Source: Desulfomonilaceae bacterium (lineage in GTDB: Bacteria > Desulfobacterota > Desulfomonilia > Desulfomonilales > Desulfomonilaceae). Taken from it: a stretch of 64,000 bases of DNA. A program made the translations under genes and the position numbers. The stretch spans positions 91,785-155,784 of the forward strand of contig JAVHLK010000001.1 in assembly GCA_031082285.1 (NCBI GenBank), given 5' to 3'. Under the pieces are notes generated by a model that worked only from the letters and a program-made list of their open reading frames with translations, did not search any database and was not told where the DNA came from. Position 1 is the first letter of the stretch, and each line of letters begins with the position of its first letter. This document shows, one piece after another, positions 1 to 9,251 of this stretch.

Positions 1-1513
1 CGTCGAGTATGGTGTCGCAACCCGCAGCAACTTTGATGAGGCTTGACTCCCTGATTGTTTCTCGAACCAGAAAATCCATGACCGAAGGATGGAGATCCGC
101 ACCGAAGCCCTTACGATACGTCGGTATGTCGAGGGCCGCCAAAGTCTGCTTTGCCTGCTCCTTGATTTCCGGATTCTCGTCATGAGACAAGTAGCTTAGC
201 AGCACCAGTTTCTCGGTTGTCGAAAGCGGTGCCTTTCCCTGTGCGGCCTTTATCCTTATTTCGTGTTCCGTGGCGGGATTGAGATACTTGTGAACCGTCT
301 TCGAAATCTTGACTTTTATGGCCTTTCGAACCAGCGGGTTTCCATCGGTCTCGAGAGTCTCCCGCGCGAGTTCGTCTTCCCCGAACACGATGCGGACTTT
401 GTCCAGCACCGGCAGGGTTACCAGGTCTTTTCCCTCGAAGAGCTCATCGATCAGTTTGAGTTCGCCGGCTATCTTGTCCGTAACGGTGATGCCCTCGTCC
501 AGCAGGCGCATTGCTTCGATGATGAGGTTCTGCATGCCGACGTGGATCACTTCATCGACCTCTTCTCCTCCACGAGTAATGATAAAGTTGGCGTTCGGCC
601 ATGCGAGTAGACGGCATGCCGCGTCCATGCCGAGCGCATCTTCCAGAGAGGCGTTGCAAATTCGGCCGTTCCTGAAATAGAGTTCACCCGAGTTGTCTTC
701 TCTTACGAGCCTGCATACGGCTGCCTTGGAATTCATTTCGAAGATCTCGGCGATTTCGAAAAGATTCATTATCCTCAGGTGTCCCTCAATCTTCCAGGTT
801 CTGCTCACCTCGCTGTCGAACGGATCGTGTTCCGGGGCGTGTTCGAGAGCATCCATCACCAGGGCAAAGGTGTTGACGTTAATTCTGTTTTCAAAAGGGC
901 CCGGTTCCGCGAGACTATACCGGAATGAAGCGTCGACCCAGCCAAAGGCTCGATAGAGGGCCTCCAATCCGTCTTCTCCGTCGCAGACGGCCCCTACCAC
1001 CTTTCCGTGCTCGGTGTAGATATCTGCTTTGCGTCCCCCGTGTTCGAGGACAATTCGGGCGCTCCTGTTATTATGGTCGATCGCCTGGATGATCTCGCCG
1101 AGGCCCAGAAGGCCTATGTTTCCCGTGACGGTTTCATCGTCCGGGCTGATCGCCTCTTTCTTTTCCCCGAGTCCCACCCTGTCGATGACTTTCATCACGA
1201 TTTCATGAATCGGCTCCGGCAGTTCAGGTCTGTCCGGGCGATTGTACCAATTCCTTGCTGCGGGGATAAGGTTCTTGCGCGCCTGGGAGGCAATTTCAGG
1301 GTCAGGGTCCTTTCCCAGATAGCACAGGATAATCAACGTGTCATGGAGGGTGAATTCCGCCTGCATGGCAGCGGCTTGCAACTTCTTCTCTCGGGTGGCC
1401 TTGGTGCCGATAAACTTCGACAAACGCGCGCCGACTTTCACTACTTTCTTGTCATGAGCTGCCATGGGGAGTTGTTTGTGTCTTCGAGAGTCATTCTGAA
1501 TGCGAATCTTCAT
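1..1513 (-). CDS. Double DUF4388 (PATAN) protein, partial at C-terminus
   Basis: The reading frame runs open from ATG at 1513 to the window edge, giving at least 504 residues; the C-terminus lies outside. Two DUF4388/PATAN-type domains are visible at about residues 131-205 (begins GNIGLLGLGEII, with an EHGKVVGAV turn) and 243-315 (begins EGHLRIMNLFEIAE, with YFRNGRICNASLEDALG). Similar helical motifs of the form LxxLxYLxxDxxPEI...A..L flank them near residues 58-82 and again in the last visible 70 residues, resembling HEAT-type repeats. PATAN domains are known as regulatory or interaction modules in gliding and social-motility regulators and are abundant in deltaproteobacteria. No catalytic motif is seen. 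Met17 at 1465 is an alternative start; neither start has a strong ribosome binding site. Confidence 0.75.
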   Translation of the reverse strand, partial: MKIRIQNDSRRHKQLPMAAHDKKVVKVGARLSKFIGTKATREKKLQAAAMQAEFTLHDTLIILCYLGKDPDPEIASQARKNLIPAARNWYNRPDRPELPEPIHEIVMKVIDRVGLGEKKEAISPDDETVTGNIGLLGLGEIIQAIDHNNRSARIVLEHGGRKADIYTEHGKVVGAVCDGEDGLEALYRAFGWVDASFRYSLAEPGPFENRINVNTFALVMDALEHAPEHDPFDSEVSRTWKIEGHLRIMNLFEIAEIFEMNSKAAVCRLVREDNSGELYFRNGRICNASLEDALGMDAACRLLAWPNANFIITRGGEEVDEVIHVGMQNLIIEAMRLLDEGITVTDKIAGELKLIDELFEGKDLVTLPVLDKVRIVFGEDELARETLETDGNPLVRKAIKVKISKTVHKYLNPATEHEIRIKAAQGKAPLSTTEKLVLLSYLSHDENPEIKEQAKQTLAALDIPTYRKGFGADLHPSVMDFLVRETIRESSLIKVAAGCDTILD

Positions 1514-1920
1514 CACAATCTTAGTGGTGAACCCGTAATTTGTCAAGATTGCACAAGATCCTGGAGCTTGCCACGGATCGAACGATTCGGTATTGTGAAG
1601 CCCGCCCGAAACCGGGACGTGAGTGGGCCGGCACTTCAGTGCCGGGCGAGGAGCGGCCGGGTGGCAAGACGCCTATGTGAACTTTTATGGAGGGAGACAG
1701 CGTTTCCCCCCAACTACTGCGCGATGTGCGCCCTTCATCCCTAATCTTCGGGTCGAAGCCCGGGAGCGCCTGACGGCGGGCCAAAACTTTCATGTTTCGG
1801 TGTGCTCTTGCCGTCATGAAAGTTGGTGTGATCGTGACGCTCCGGCAAACGGAATCGACGGCGAGGTGTTCACTCGGCACGGACGGGAGCAACGTGAGGA
1901 TCGATCGTCTATTCTCTCCA
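1514..1920. other. 407-base intergenic region with a GC-rich hairpin
   Basis: This is the shared upstream region of two divergent genes. The only clear structure is a perfect 8-bp hairpin, CCGGCACT (1628-1635) with AGTGCCGG (1638-1645). No convincing gene was found; the open frames reading into it have no ribosome binding site and no family-like sequence. Confidence 0.4.
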
Positions 1921-2730
1921 ATGACCCGCAGCCTCCCCATACTGTTGTGTATGTGGTGTGTCCTGGCTTGCGCCGGATGCTCCAAGAAACACGTTCCTAC
2001 CGGTATCCCCTTCGGCCTTGACAAGTTTATTGGAGAGAAAACATTGCCTCCCGTGGAAGAGAACTGGCGGGAAAAAGGGGTCCGGCTTGCGAAAGAGAAG
2101 AAATATCACGAGGCGGTTGAAGCCTTCCAGAATTATGTGGTTGAGCAGCCGGAGGACTACTTCGGATTCAATGCGCTCGCGGTTTGCCACAAGAACATGG
2201 GAGACCTTCCCAGTGCAATGAAGAATTACGATAGAGCGCTCGAACTGGCGACCGTTTCGGAAGAGAAGGCCAAAATCCTTGCCAATATCGGTAATCTCTA
2301 TTTCGCGGCCGACAAACCGCAGACGGCTTTGGACTTGTACAAGGAAGCATTTTCCGAGTTTGACAAGAATCCGCTCTACCTTATCTTCATCGCCCGCACG
2401 TGGGTAGCCCTGGCCGAGTTTGACAGGGCAAGAAAAGTCCTTCTGCAGGCGGAGGAAATGGAGAACCGGCTGTCACGGTACGAGCGTGACGAGGACCGCG
2501 GTTTGGGTTCGTACCTCATGGCGTACTCGTACCTGGCACTCAACGAGGAGGATAAGGTATTCAAATACCTTAAGAAAGCCCTGATCACAAACCCCGGCAG
2601 GTTTGTTCCGCGCATACGGCAGGATCTCACCGATGAAAAGAGTCTGCTCTTCACTCTCAGAGACAGCCCCGAACTGAGTGACGCTCTTAAGCACCATTCT
2701 CTGGCCGCGTTTTTCGAGTCCATGTTTTAG
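1921..2730 (+). CDS. TPR-repeat lipoprotein
   Basis: A 269-residue protein starting at the ATG that begins MTRSLPILL, because this gives a short lipoprotein signal with a cysteine-rich end (LACAGC; acylated Cys17 or Cys20). The longer frame upstream lacks such a signal. After a linker, at least four tetratricopeptide units can be traced, for example EKKYHEAVEAFQNYV, GDLPSAMKNYDRAL, DKPQTALDLYKEAF and FDRARKVLLQAEEM. TPR lipoproteins typically act as scaffolds in the periplasm or at the outer membrane. It stands alone, divergent from the DUF4388 gene. The specific partner is unknown. Confidence 0.8.
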   Translation: MTRSLPILLCMWCVLACAGCSKKHVPTGIPFGLDKFIGEKTLPPVEENWREKGVRLAKEKKYHEAVEAFQNYVVEQPEDYFGFNALAVCHKNMGDLPSAMKNYDRALELATVSEEKAKILANIGNLYFAADKPQTALDLYKEAFSEFDKNPLYLIFIARTWVALAEFDRARKVLLQAEEMENRLSRYERDEDRGLGSYLMAYSYLALNEEDKVFKYLKKALITNPGRFVPRIRQDLTDEKSLLFTLRDSPELSDALKHHSLAAFFESMF

Positions 2731-2734
2731 AAAC

Positions 2735-2920
2735 ACACGGCAACGGTCCGGTCGTGCGGGGGGGAGATCCGCCTCCATGCAGTCGCAAACGAGAGGGAAA
2801 GAGAGGCGACTGTACACGGTCGGCAGAGGAGATTGCCGTATCGTCCGGCTCCTCACAATGACACGATTCAATCTCCGGCTTCTGCGTCGCCCAGAACACG
2901 GCCACAAGCTACGGCGCCGA
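2735..2920. repeat. Degenerate interspersed repeat of the CHCEE type
   Basis: Read on the minus strand this segment contains the peptide-like signature CHCEEPDDTAIS, a degraded form of the CHCEERSDEAIS text that marks a very widespread non-coding repeat in bacterial genomes. It lies in the 381-base gap between the TPR lipoprotein and the PAS kinase. It is probably not translated. Confidence 0.55.
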
Positions 2921-3028
2921 CCCGCTGAATAAACCCTGGTCCGAATGGGGAGGGGTCTCGAAGACGTGAGCCGGGGTCTCTCGGATACCCCGAGGCGCAA
3001 TGTCGCGCCGGGAATCTGTCGAATCCGC

Positions 3029-3057
3029 TGGACAATCGTTTCAATAGGGATAATAAT
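3029..3057 (+). promoter_or_regulatory. Sigma70-like promoter of the PAS kinase gene
   Basis: TGGACA at 3029-3034 and AATAAT at 3052-3057 each match the sigma70 consensus at five of six positions and are separated by 17 bases. The pair lies 55 bases upstream of the GTG start of the downstream kinase. Prediction by eye only. Confidence 0.5.
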
Positions 3058-3111
3058 TGCAGCACCAAAGGCAGTCTAGCGACGGCCGAGAAATATGCCG
3101 GAGGACGTACC

Positions 3112-4701
3112 GTGCCGGACTCGCACATACCCAAGACATTTGGGAAGTTGCTTGACAGTGCCGGACAGATGTTCTGGGAATTGGATAGGAACTTCAGAGT
3201 AGTATATGCAAACGATCTGCTCAAGTCGGTCTTTGGAGATCCCGTAGGGAAACTGTGTCACGAGTTCATGTCGGGGAGCAAGACCGTGTGTCATGACTGT
3301 CCCGTCAAGAAGGTGTTCGAGGGATCCGAACGCGCGGTCTCAGAGAGACTCCGGCATGACAAAGCGGGAAAACCGACCTGGCTCCAGCACACAGCCGCTC
3401 CGATCAAAAACGCGGAGGGAGAGGTTATCGGGGCCGGCGAGCTGATCGCCGACGTGACGCAGCGAAAGCAGACGGAGGAATGGTTGAAAGATTCGGAGCG
3501 TCTCTATCGCAACCTTGTTGAACAGGTACCGGACATCATCTTCTCCCTGGACGGCGCGGGGCGGTTCTCTTTCGTCAATCCCCGGGTCGAGGAGTTTCTG
3601 GGCTACCAGGTTCAACAGGTTCTCGAGACCCCGTTGAAGGACTATGTTGCGGAAGAAGATAGGAAACGAGTCGAAACCATCTTCGATCTCGTGCCCGAAG
3701 CCGTGTGGGACGAAGAGGTGGGGATAATCGACGCCCAGGGCCGAAGGAGGTTCGCCAGAATACGGTGCAAGGCATCGTTCAACGAGGAGGCGAACACCAT
3801 GGTATACGAAGGCGTGATGCGGGACCGGACGGTGAGAAGGAAGCTCGAGGAGGATCTGAAGGCTTCCAAGGCCGCGCTCGTCGAGAAGATCAAGATCATT
3901 GACGAACTCTACGAACACATTGTCCAGTCACACAAGTGCAAGGCCATCGAAGAGCATACCGCGGAAGTGGCCCATGAACTCAGGCAGCCGCTTGCCATCG
4001 TGGGAGGTTTCGCACGACGGCTGGCAAAGCAGCTTGATTCTCATGAGACATCCGAAAACGGCAGACAACGCCAGTACATTGAGATCATCATCACTGAGAT
4101 TCATCGACTCGAAAGAATACTTGACGGGCTCATAGATTTCACCAAGAGAGATAAGATACTTAGACAAAGAGTGAATCCCAATGATCTGATCGAGTACATC
4201 CTGGAAGTGACTCAGGCAAAGATCATGGAAAAGCGCCTCAAAATCGACTTGAGCCTGGGGCCGGAAATAGGTGAAATTCCCCTTGATCCCGGTCGTTTTC
4301 AGCAGTTGGTGCTCAACCTGGTGTCAAATGCCGTCGAAGCTTCTCCCGAAGGCGGGGTCATATCTATTGAGACCGGAGTATCCATACCCAGCGACAAGGC
4401 TCTCAAGATAGGGGAACTCGACTCGGCCGGATTCTTCGAGATGAAAATCCGGAACACCGGTCCGGTGATACCGCCGGAAGCCCTTCAGAACGTATTCAAT
4501 CCCTTCTTCACCACCAAGGAACACGGTACCGGTCTGGGGTTGACCGTATCCCGGAAAATCGTCGAGGACCACATCGGGTCCATATCGGTCAGGTCGGACG
4601 ACGAGGGCACCGTTTTCACCATCTGGATCCCGGTGATAAAAGCGGATCCCGATCGATCGGGTTTCTGCTTCGTGGAACCCGCTTCTCAGGCCTCGCAATA
4701 A
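3112..4701 (+). CDS. PAS-PAS sensor histidine kinase
   Basis: A 529-residue soluble sensor kinase. The start is GTG, chosen because GGAGG at 3100-3104 sits 7 bases upstream. PAS1 (about 15-115) contains a cysteine cluster, Cys49, Cys60 and Cys63 (CHDCP), found in a subset of PAS domains and possibly redox or ligand related. PAS2 spans about 128-245. A dimerisation box follows with phospho-acceptor His288 (VAHELRQPL). The HATPase domain has an N-box (LVLNLVSNAVEA) and G2 box (GTGLGL). No membrane segment and no receiver domain are present, so it probably phosphorylates a separate regulator. No cognate regulator is adjacent. Confidence 0.9.
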   Translation: MPDSHIPKTFGKLLDSAGQMFWELDRNFRVVYANDLLKSVFGDPVGKLCHEFMSGSKTVCHDCPVKKVFEGSERAVSERLRHDKAGKPTWLQHTAAPIKNAEGEVIGAGELIADVTQRKQTEEWLKDSERLYRNLVEQVPDIIFSLDGAGRFSFVNPRVEEFLGYQVQQVLETPLKDYVAEEDRKRVETIFDLVPEAVWDEEVGIIDAQGRRRFARIRCKASFNEEANTMVYEGVMRDRTVRRKLEEDLKASKAALVEKIKIIDELYEHIVQSHKCKAIEEHTAEVAHELRQPLAIVGGFARRLAKQLDSHETSENGRQRQYIEIIITEIHRLERILDGLIDFTKRDKILRQRVNPNDLIEYILEVTQAKIMEKRLKIDLSLGPEIGEIPLDPGRFQQLVLNLVSNAVEASPEGGVISIETGVSIPSDKALKIGELDSAGFFEMKIRNTGPVIPPEALQNVFNPFFTTKEHGTGLGLTVSRKIVEDHIGSISVRSDDEGTVFTIWIPVIKADPDRSGFCFVEPASQASQ

Positions 4702-4814
4702 CCGGCGGACGATTCCCTTTCGCGAGGGCGTCGGCGACACCAACAGACCGGAATCGGTCGACAATCGAGCGGTGCCGGTCGAATTCTGCGTACGGAAACT
4801 CGTCGGGGAAGGAG

Positions 4815-5717
4815 CTATCCGTTAAGCAAGTCGTCCAGCGCGTCCTTAATCGTCGGGAAATCAAACAGAAAGCCCTTCGCCTGGAGAACTCCGGGTACGA
4901 CACGTTGTCCTTTGAGGATCACGTCGCCGAACTCCCCCATGACCAGGCGGATCATGAATCCCGGAGCAGGCATGAACGAAGGTCTATTGAGGGCTGTGCC
5001 TATCTCCGCGGCCAGATCGCGGTTACGAACCGGTACCGGCGCGGTGAAGTTGACCGGTCCCCGGACGTCCCGGGATGAGGCAACGAACAACGCGGCTCGG
5101 CACAAGTCTCGGACGTGTATCCATGAGAACCATTGTCGACCGGCGCCCAAGGGACCACCGACGAAGAATCGGAAGGGCCTGACCATTTGATCGAGAGCCC
5201 CGCCGTCGTCACCCAGGACCACCCCGAATCGCGTCGTAACCACCCGCACGCCCTTCTCTTGGGCCTTGAATGCCTCCTCTTCCCAGTCGCGCGCGAGAAT
5301 GGCCAGAAAGTCGCTGCCTGGCAACGACGTTTCGTCAAGTTCCTCATCCCCCGTAAACCCGTAGTATCCCACTGCCGACGTACTCAGCAGCGTTACCGCG
5401 TCTCCGTCCCGGACGGCATCCACGAGGTTTCGGGTGGTACGTAACCGGCTGTCCCGCAGCAGTTTCTTGTACTCCTCGTTCCATCTCCTGAAAATCGACG
5501 CGCCCGCCAGATTGATGAGCACGTCGTGTCCGGGTACGGCCTCCTGCCATCGGCCCGATTCCGTGGATCGACCGACCACCACGGAAACTTCCTCAGGAAA
5601 GGCTTTCGCCGCGGACGTGCTCCTCACCAGGGCCGTCACGTCATGGCCCTCTTTGCGGAACAATTGGATCAGATTGGACCCCACAAAACCGTTGGCGCCC
5701 GTGATGAATACTCTCAT
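4815..5717 (-). CDS. TIGR01777-family NAD(P)-dependent epimerase
   Basis: A 300-residue extended short-chain dehydrogenase. The N-terminal Rossmann motif is TGANGFVGSNL (residues 6-16). The inner region contains LINLAGASIFRRWNEEYKK, typical of the TIGR01777/YfcH group, then SWIHVRDL, and the C-terminal DUF1731-like segment GVLQAKGFLFDFPTI. A perfect AAGGAGGT site lies directly upstream of the ATG. The substrate of this family is not established. The gene is transcribed alone, with a 97-base gap to its convergent neighbour. Confidence 0.88.
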   Translation of the reverse strand: MRVFITGANGFVGSNLIQLFRKEGHDVTALVRSTSAAKAFPEEVSVVVGRSTESGRWQEAVPGHDVLINLAGASIFRRWNEEYKKLLRDSRLRTTRNLVDAVRDGDAVTLLSTSAVGYYGFTGDEELDETSLPGSDFLAILARDWEEEAFKAQEKGVRVVTTRFGVVLGDDGGALDQMVRPFRFFVGGPLGAGRQWFSWIHVRDLCRAALFVASSRDVRGPVNFTAPVPVRNRDLAAEIGTALNRPSFMPAPGFMIRLVMGEFGDVILKGQRVVPGVLQAKGFLFDFPTIKDALDDLLNG

Positions 5718-5866
5718 GGGAACACCTCCTTCCGGAACGGGTTGCCCGTCAACATCATCGTGTATTCAGCGGCCCTGGTCAGGTACCGAGAGATGGGACC
5801 GATCCACCGTGTTTCGTTTCCGGGAAAATTCGAGGGCTTCAAAGCCGGTGCGGACTGATTACGTCA

Positions 5867-6091
5867 TTTCATAAGTACGGTCGCATTCACAGGCACCGTC
5901 TCCCCGGCGAAGGCCGGGGTCCAGAAAAGCAAGGCTGGGCCCCGACCTTCGCCGGGGAGACGGCGGGCATCCCGCCTTCCGCGGGACCCTAGTGGATTGT
6001 CGCTGTTTACCGGCTCCAGTACCTATCACGAATCATGATCGGTGTTGGTCGGGGATACGGCACAGAATACGTACCCGTATTCATGCAACGG
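5867..6091. repeat. Intergenic TIR element A (TACGGTCGCG family)
   Basis: The left end reads TTTCATAAGTACGGTCGC (5867-5884). The right end, read on the minus strand, is TGAATACGGGTACGTATTC, an imperfect inverted copy. Inside lies an 18-bp perfect inverted repeat, CCGTCTCCCCGGCGAAGG (5896-5913) with its complement at 5946-5963; the left arm also forms its own smaller CCCCGGC/GCCGGGG hairpin. It fills most of the 411-base gap between the epimerase and the prolyl isomerase. No coding content. Confidence 0.7.
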
Positions 6092-6128
6092 AGCACTCAG
6101 GATGAAACACCTTTCGCGCTTCGAACCA

Positions 6129-6716
6129 TCAATTCCGGTCGGGGTCACCGGGGCTCGGCGCGCCCAAGACCATCTCATGCGGCGAGCAGCCGCCGCAAGT
6201 CTCGTGGACGGACTGTTCGTCCCACTCCGCGCACACGTCCTTTTCTTCGGCGGGCCTCGCTTCAATGATTTCCAGGTCGTAGACAAGCGGCAAGCCGGAA
6301 AGGGGATGGTTGAAGTCGATGACGATCTTGTCTCCCTTGACCTCTCGAATCATGACCGTGTCCGGTGCATTGGATCCGGGAGCGATCAAAGGCAGCTGCA
6401 TGCCGGGATAGGGTTGCGTTCCCTTGGGAAAGTGAAAATCGTCCCAGGGCTTCTCGATCACCAGGTCCTCCCTTCGGGCCCCAAAAGCCTCTTCCGCCGG
6501 GACTGCAAACGACAGCTTTTCACCACATGCACGGCCCACCAGGCGGCTTTCAAGACCGGGTATCACGTGCCCGTAACCCGTTACGAAGTCCATCTCTTCC
6601 AACTCTCCGGCCCCTTTGATTACGGGACCGTTCTCGACACGAACCGTGTATCGTATCTTCACGTAACTTTTCGCAGGGCACACTCGATATTCCGTCCGTC
6701 CGCCGAAATCGCTCAT
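6129..6716 (-). CDS. SlyD-like FKBP-type peptidyl-prolyl isomerase
   Basis: A 195-residue cytoplasmic protein. It begins with an FKBP half domain (YVKIRYTVRVENGPVI), followed by GYGHVIPGLESRLVG, the signature of the SlyD branch, then the insert-in-flap segment (FGARREDLV) and the return strands NHPLSGLPLVYDLEI. The C-terminal tail has a cysteine/histidine motif, CGGCSPHEM, seen in a group of SlyD relatives and able to bind metal. Family members catalyse proline isomerisation and act as folding chaperones. GAGGAGG lies 6 bases before the ATG. It is 45 bases downstream of the OppD gene on the same strand and may share its transcript. Confidence 0.9.
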   Translation of the reverse strand: MSDFGGRTEYRVCPAKSYVKIRYTVRVENGPVIKGAGELEEMDFVTGYGHVIPGLESRLVGRACGEKLSFAVPAEEAFGARREDLVIEKPWDDFHFPKGTQPYPGMQLPLIAPGSNAPDTVMIREVKGDKIVIDFNHPLSGLPLVYDLEIIEARPAEEKDVCAEWDEQSVHETCGGCSPHEMVLGAPSPGDPDRN

Positions 6717-6761
6717 ACAATCCTCCTCACGCGGCTCACTTGATCGCTCTCATAGATATAA

Positions 6762-7736
6762 TCATCGCATCCAACACCGCACAAGATGCCCCGTGGGCTT
6801 CCTCTGCAGGACCGGCGGATGAATGCACTGCGGCTGAACTTCCGGGCAGCGATCCTGATAGGTGCATCCTTCGGGAAGCCGGCGCAGATCGGGAACCATC
6901 CCGGCTATGACGTTGAGTCTTTGCCTGTGTGCGGTCCGCTGCCGATCTATTCTCGGTATCGACTTGAGAAGTCCTATCGTGTACGGATGTTGCGGACTCG
7001 CATAGAGATCCTTCACCGGCGCTTCCTCCACGATCATACCCGTGTACATCACGGCAACTCGATCGGCCATTTCCGCGACGACTCCGAGATCGTGCGTGAT
7101 CAGAATGATGCCGGTCCCCTTGGATGACTTTATTTCATTCATCAGCTCAAGGATCTGAGCCTGTATCGTTACGTCCAGCGCGGTAGTCGGTTCGTCCGCG
7201 AGCATCAGTTTAGGATCGCAGGCCAAGGCCATGGCGATCATGACACGTTGTCGCATTCCTCCGCTCATTTGATGAGGATAGTCGCCGGCTCTTTCGCGCG
7301 GGGACGGAATGCCCACTCGTGCAAGCATCTCGATGGAAGCTTCGGCGGCTTCCGCGGAATCCATATTGCGGTGGAGACGAAACACCTCGCCGATCTGGTC
7401 CCCGACCCGGAAAACCGGATTCAGTGATGTCATGGGCTCCTGAAAGATCATTGAGATATCGTTCCCGCGGATCTTTCGCATCTCCGATTCGCCCAATTTG
7501 AGCAAATCTCGCCCCTCGAACAGAATCTCGCCCGCAACGATCGCTCCTTGCGGTGCCGGTACCAGGCGCATGATGGACAGCGCGGTTACGCTCTTTCCGC
7601 AGCCCGACTCTCCCACCAGCCCGAGAGTCTCGCCTTGATCCACATGCAGATCCAGGCCGTCCACCGCTTTCGCAACGCCTTCCTCGGACGAGAACACCGT
7701 GCGCAGACCGCGGATTTCGATAAGATGATTGGTCAT
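6762..7736 (-). CDS. Oligopeptide/dipeptide ABC transporter ATP-binding protein (orphan)
   Basis: A 324-residue OppD/DppD-type ATPase. The start is the ATG giving MTNHLIEIRG, because alignment with this family begins there and the longer upstream frame is unlike it. Walker A is GESGCGKS (42-49), the signature is MSGGMRQRVMIAMAL and Walker B is LMLADEPTTALD. The C-terminal region holds the oligopeptide-type cysteine segment (CTYQDRCPEVQPQC). OppD normally pairs with OppF, two permeases and a binding protein; none of these is encoded nearby, so it either joins a transporter encoded elsewhere or is an operon remnant. Confidence 0.88.
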   Translation of the reverse strand: MTNHLIEIRGLRTVFSSEEGVAKAVDGLDLHVDQGETLGLVGESGCGKSVTALSIMRLVPAPQGAIVAGEILFEGRDLLKLGESEMRKIRGNDISMIFQEPMTSLNPVFRVGDQIGEVFRLHRNMDSAEAAEASIEMLARVGIPSPRERAGDYPHQMSGGMRQRVMIAMALACDPKLMLADEPTTALDVTIQAQILELMNEIKSSKGTGIILITHDLGVVAEMADRVAVMYTGMIVEEAPVKDLYASPQHPYTIGLLKSIPRIDRQRTAHRQRLNVIAGMVPDLRRLPEGCTYQDRCPEVQPQCIHPPVLQRKPTGHLVRCWMR

Positions 7737-7810
7737 CCGTTTATTCTTACGCTCTCGGGATTGAAGTCTCTGCAGTACTGATACGCAACGAATTGAAACA
7801 CATTCGGGTG

Positions 7811-8167
7811 TCAGATGTCCAGGTGCGGCAGAACGAAGAATGCACCTAAGAAGCCCATCCCGAAGCAGAAAAGGGAGACCAGCAGAGCCATAACCAGAAA
7901 GGAGCTTTTGTAAAGAAACGCGTCCAATGCCGAACAGAGCCATACTCCGACGGCAATCAGCAACGAGGGGGTTTGTACGTCATAGTCGGCTTGCCGGCTC
8001 ACGAACAGAGGAGCCAAATAGAGCACCACGTTGAAAAGGAAAAGGCACCCCGCAAAGACGCGTCCTCGAATCATCTGCCCAAGACCGGGGAGTACCAGGG
8101 ACAAGACGGCCGAGAATACACGTGAACGCCCTTTCTTCTCCGCATCTCTACTCTTCTTATCCTTCAT
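7811..8167 (-). CDS. Small multi-pass membrane protein with PGLGQ motif
   Basis: A 118-residue protein with a basic N-terminus followed by several hydrophobic segments. The motif LPGLGQMIRGR just before the first membrane stretch and DAFLYK between later segments resemble TM2/DUF5683-like small membrane proteins of unknown function. The second in-frame ATG (8167) is preferred over 8185 because a CGGAGGAG site lies 6 bases before it, inside the longer frame. It precedes the OppD gene by 74 bases on the same strand. Confidence 0.7.
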   Translation of the reverse strand: MKDKKSRDAEKKGRSRVFSAVLSLVLPGLGQMIRGRVFAGCLFLFNVVLYLAPLFVSRQADYDVQTPSLLIAVGVWLCSALDAFLYKSSFLVMALLVSLFCFGMGFLGAFFVLPHLDI

Positions 8168-8288
8168 GCGGCTCCTCCGCGCCATCGAGCAAAGTTCACG
8201 TCGGTATAGTCCAACCTCGGGGATAAGTCAAACGATCCCCATTCACTCCTGCATTCGGAGCACGGCCGGCCGCCGCGCGTTCAACCGA

Positions 8289-9071
8289 CTACCCATTGAA
8301 GCGAGGCTTACGTTTTTCCAGGAACGCCGCTATCCCTTCGCGGCCGTCCTTGTGCGAGGCACACGCACGCAGAGCCGCTCTTTCAACCTCCAGATGGTTC
8401 TCGAAGGAGTTACTGAACGAATCGGTGAGGAGCTGTTTCGAGTAACCGAACGACTGCAGAGACTTCCGGGCAAGCTGTTCGGCCATGTTCATCGCTTCTT
8501 CGACGACCTTGTCATCCTCCGCTATCTTCGTGGCCAGGCCCCACTCCAACGCCTGATCCGAAGTGATCGGTCCGTCAAAAGCCGCAATCTCGAGGGCTTT
8601 GGCCAGTCCCACGAGTCTGACGAGCATGAAGGTACCGCCTCCGTCAATAGATAGGCCGTTCGATGTATACGCTTGCCGAAGCACCGCGGATGCCGCCATG
8701 ATCCGGAAATCGCACGCGAGCGCCAGTGAGAATCCTCCTCCCGCGGCCAATCCGTTTATCGCCGCGATAACCGGCTTTTTCATGCGTCGGATTTCCAGGA
8801 TCGCCTGGTGAAACCGTCCGGCAAGGTTGTGAAACGCGGCTGCCGTTCCCTCGGGCCAGGCGTTCACCCATCTGAGGTCGCCCCCCGCACAGAACACTTT
8901 CCCATGACCGGTTATGACCACGCCACGGACCGTGTCATCCACTGCAAGATTCGTCATGTGATCCGCAAACGCGGAGATGACGTCCAGGTCAAAAGCGTTG
9001 TACGCCTTGGGCCGGTTGAACGTCAGGACCGCTACTTCCCCGCAAATGCCGGCCTTAACAGGTTCTTCCAT
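8289..9071 (-). CDS. Enoyl-CoA hydratase/isomerase (crotonase family)
   Basis: A 260-residue protein of usual family length. Oxyanion-hole segments are visible: FCAGGDLRW near residue 60 and NGLAAGGGFSLALACD near 105-120. The active-site helix reads NGLSIDGGGTFML: an Asp lies where hydratases usually carry the second catalytic Glu, as in isomerases of the PaaG type, so isomerase or ring-degradation activity is as likely as hydration. GAGGAAG precedes the ATG. No acyl-CoA dehydrogenase or thiolase neighbours are present; PaaK is far away at 54 kb. Confidence 0.87.
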   Translation of the reverse strand: MEEPVKAGICGEVAVLTFNRPKAYNAFDLDVISAFADHMTNLAVDDTVRGVVITGHGKVFCAGGDLRWVNAWPEGTAAAFHNLAGRFHQAILEIRRMKKPVIAAINGLAAGGGFSLALACDFRIMAASAVLRQAYTSNGLSIDGGGTFMLVRLVGLAKALEIAAFDGPITSDQALEWGLATKIAEDDKVVEEAMNMAEQLARKSLQSFGYSKQLLTDSFSNSFENHLEVERAALRACASHKDGREGIAAFLEKRKPRFNG

Positions 9072-9251
9072 CGTGCTTCCTCTCTCTCTGATGAGTTAGG
9101 ATCGACAGCCTATGGATACCACGGTCATGTAATCTCAGGCAATGACCTCAATGCATGTCGATGAAACGGGATTTCAGGTACCGGGGCAGTCTCGTAGATC
9201 CCTTGCAGGGGGGCCGTGGGGAATTACCATGGGAGGCTCGACAACGATTCC

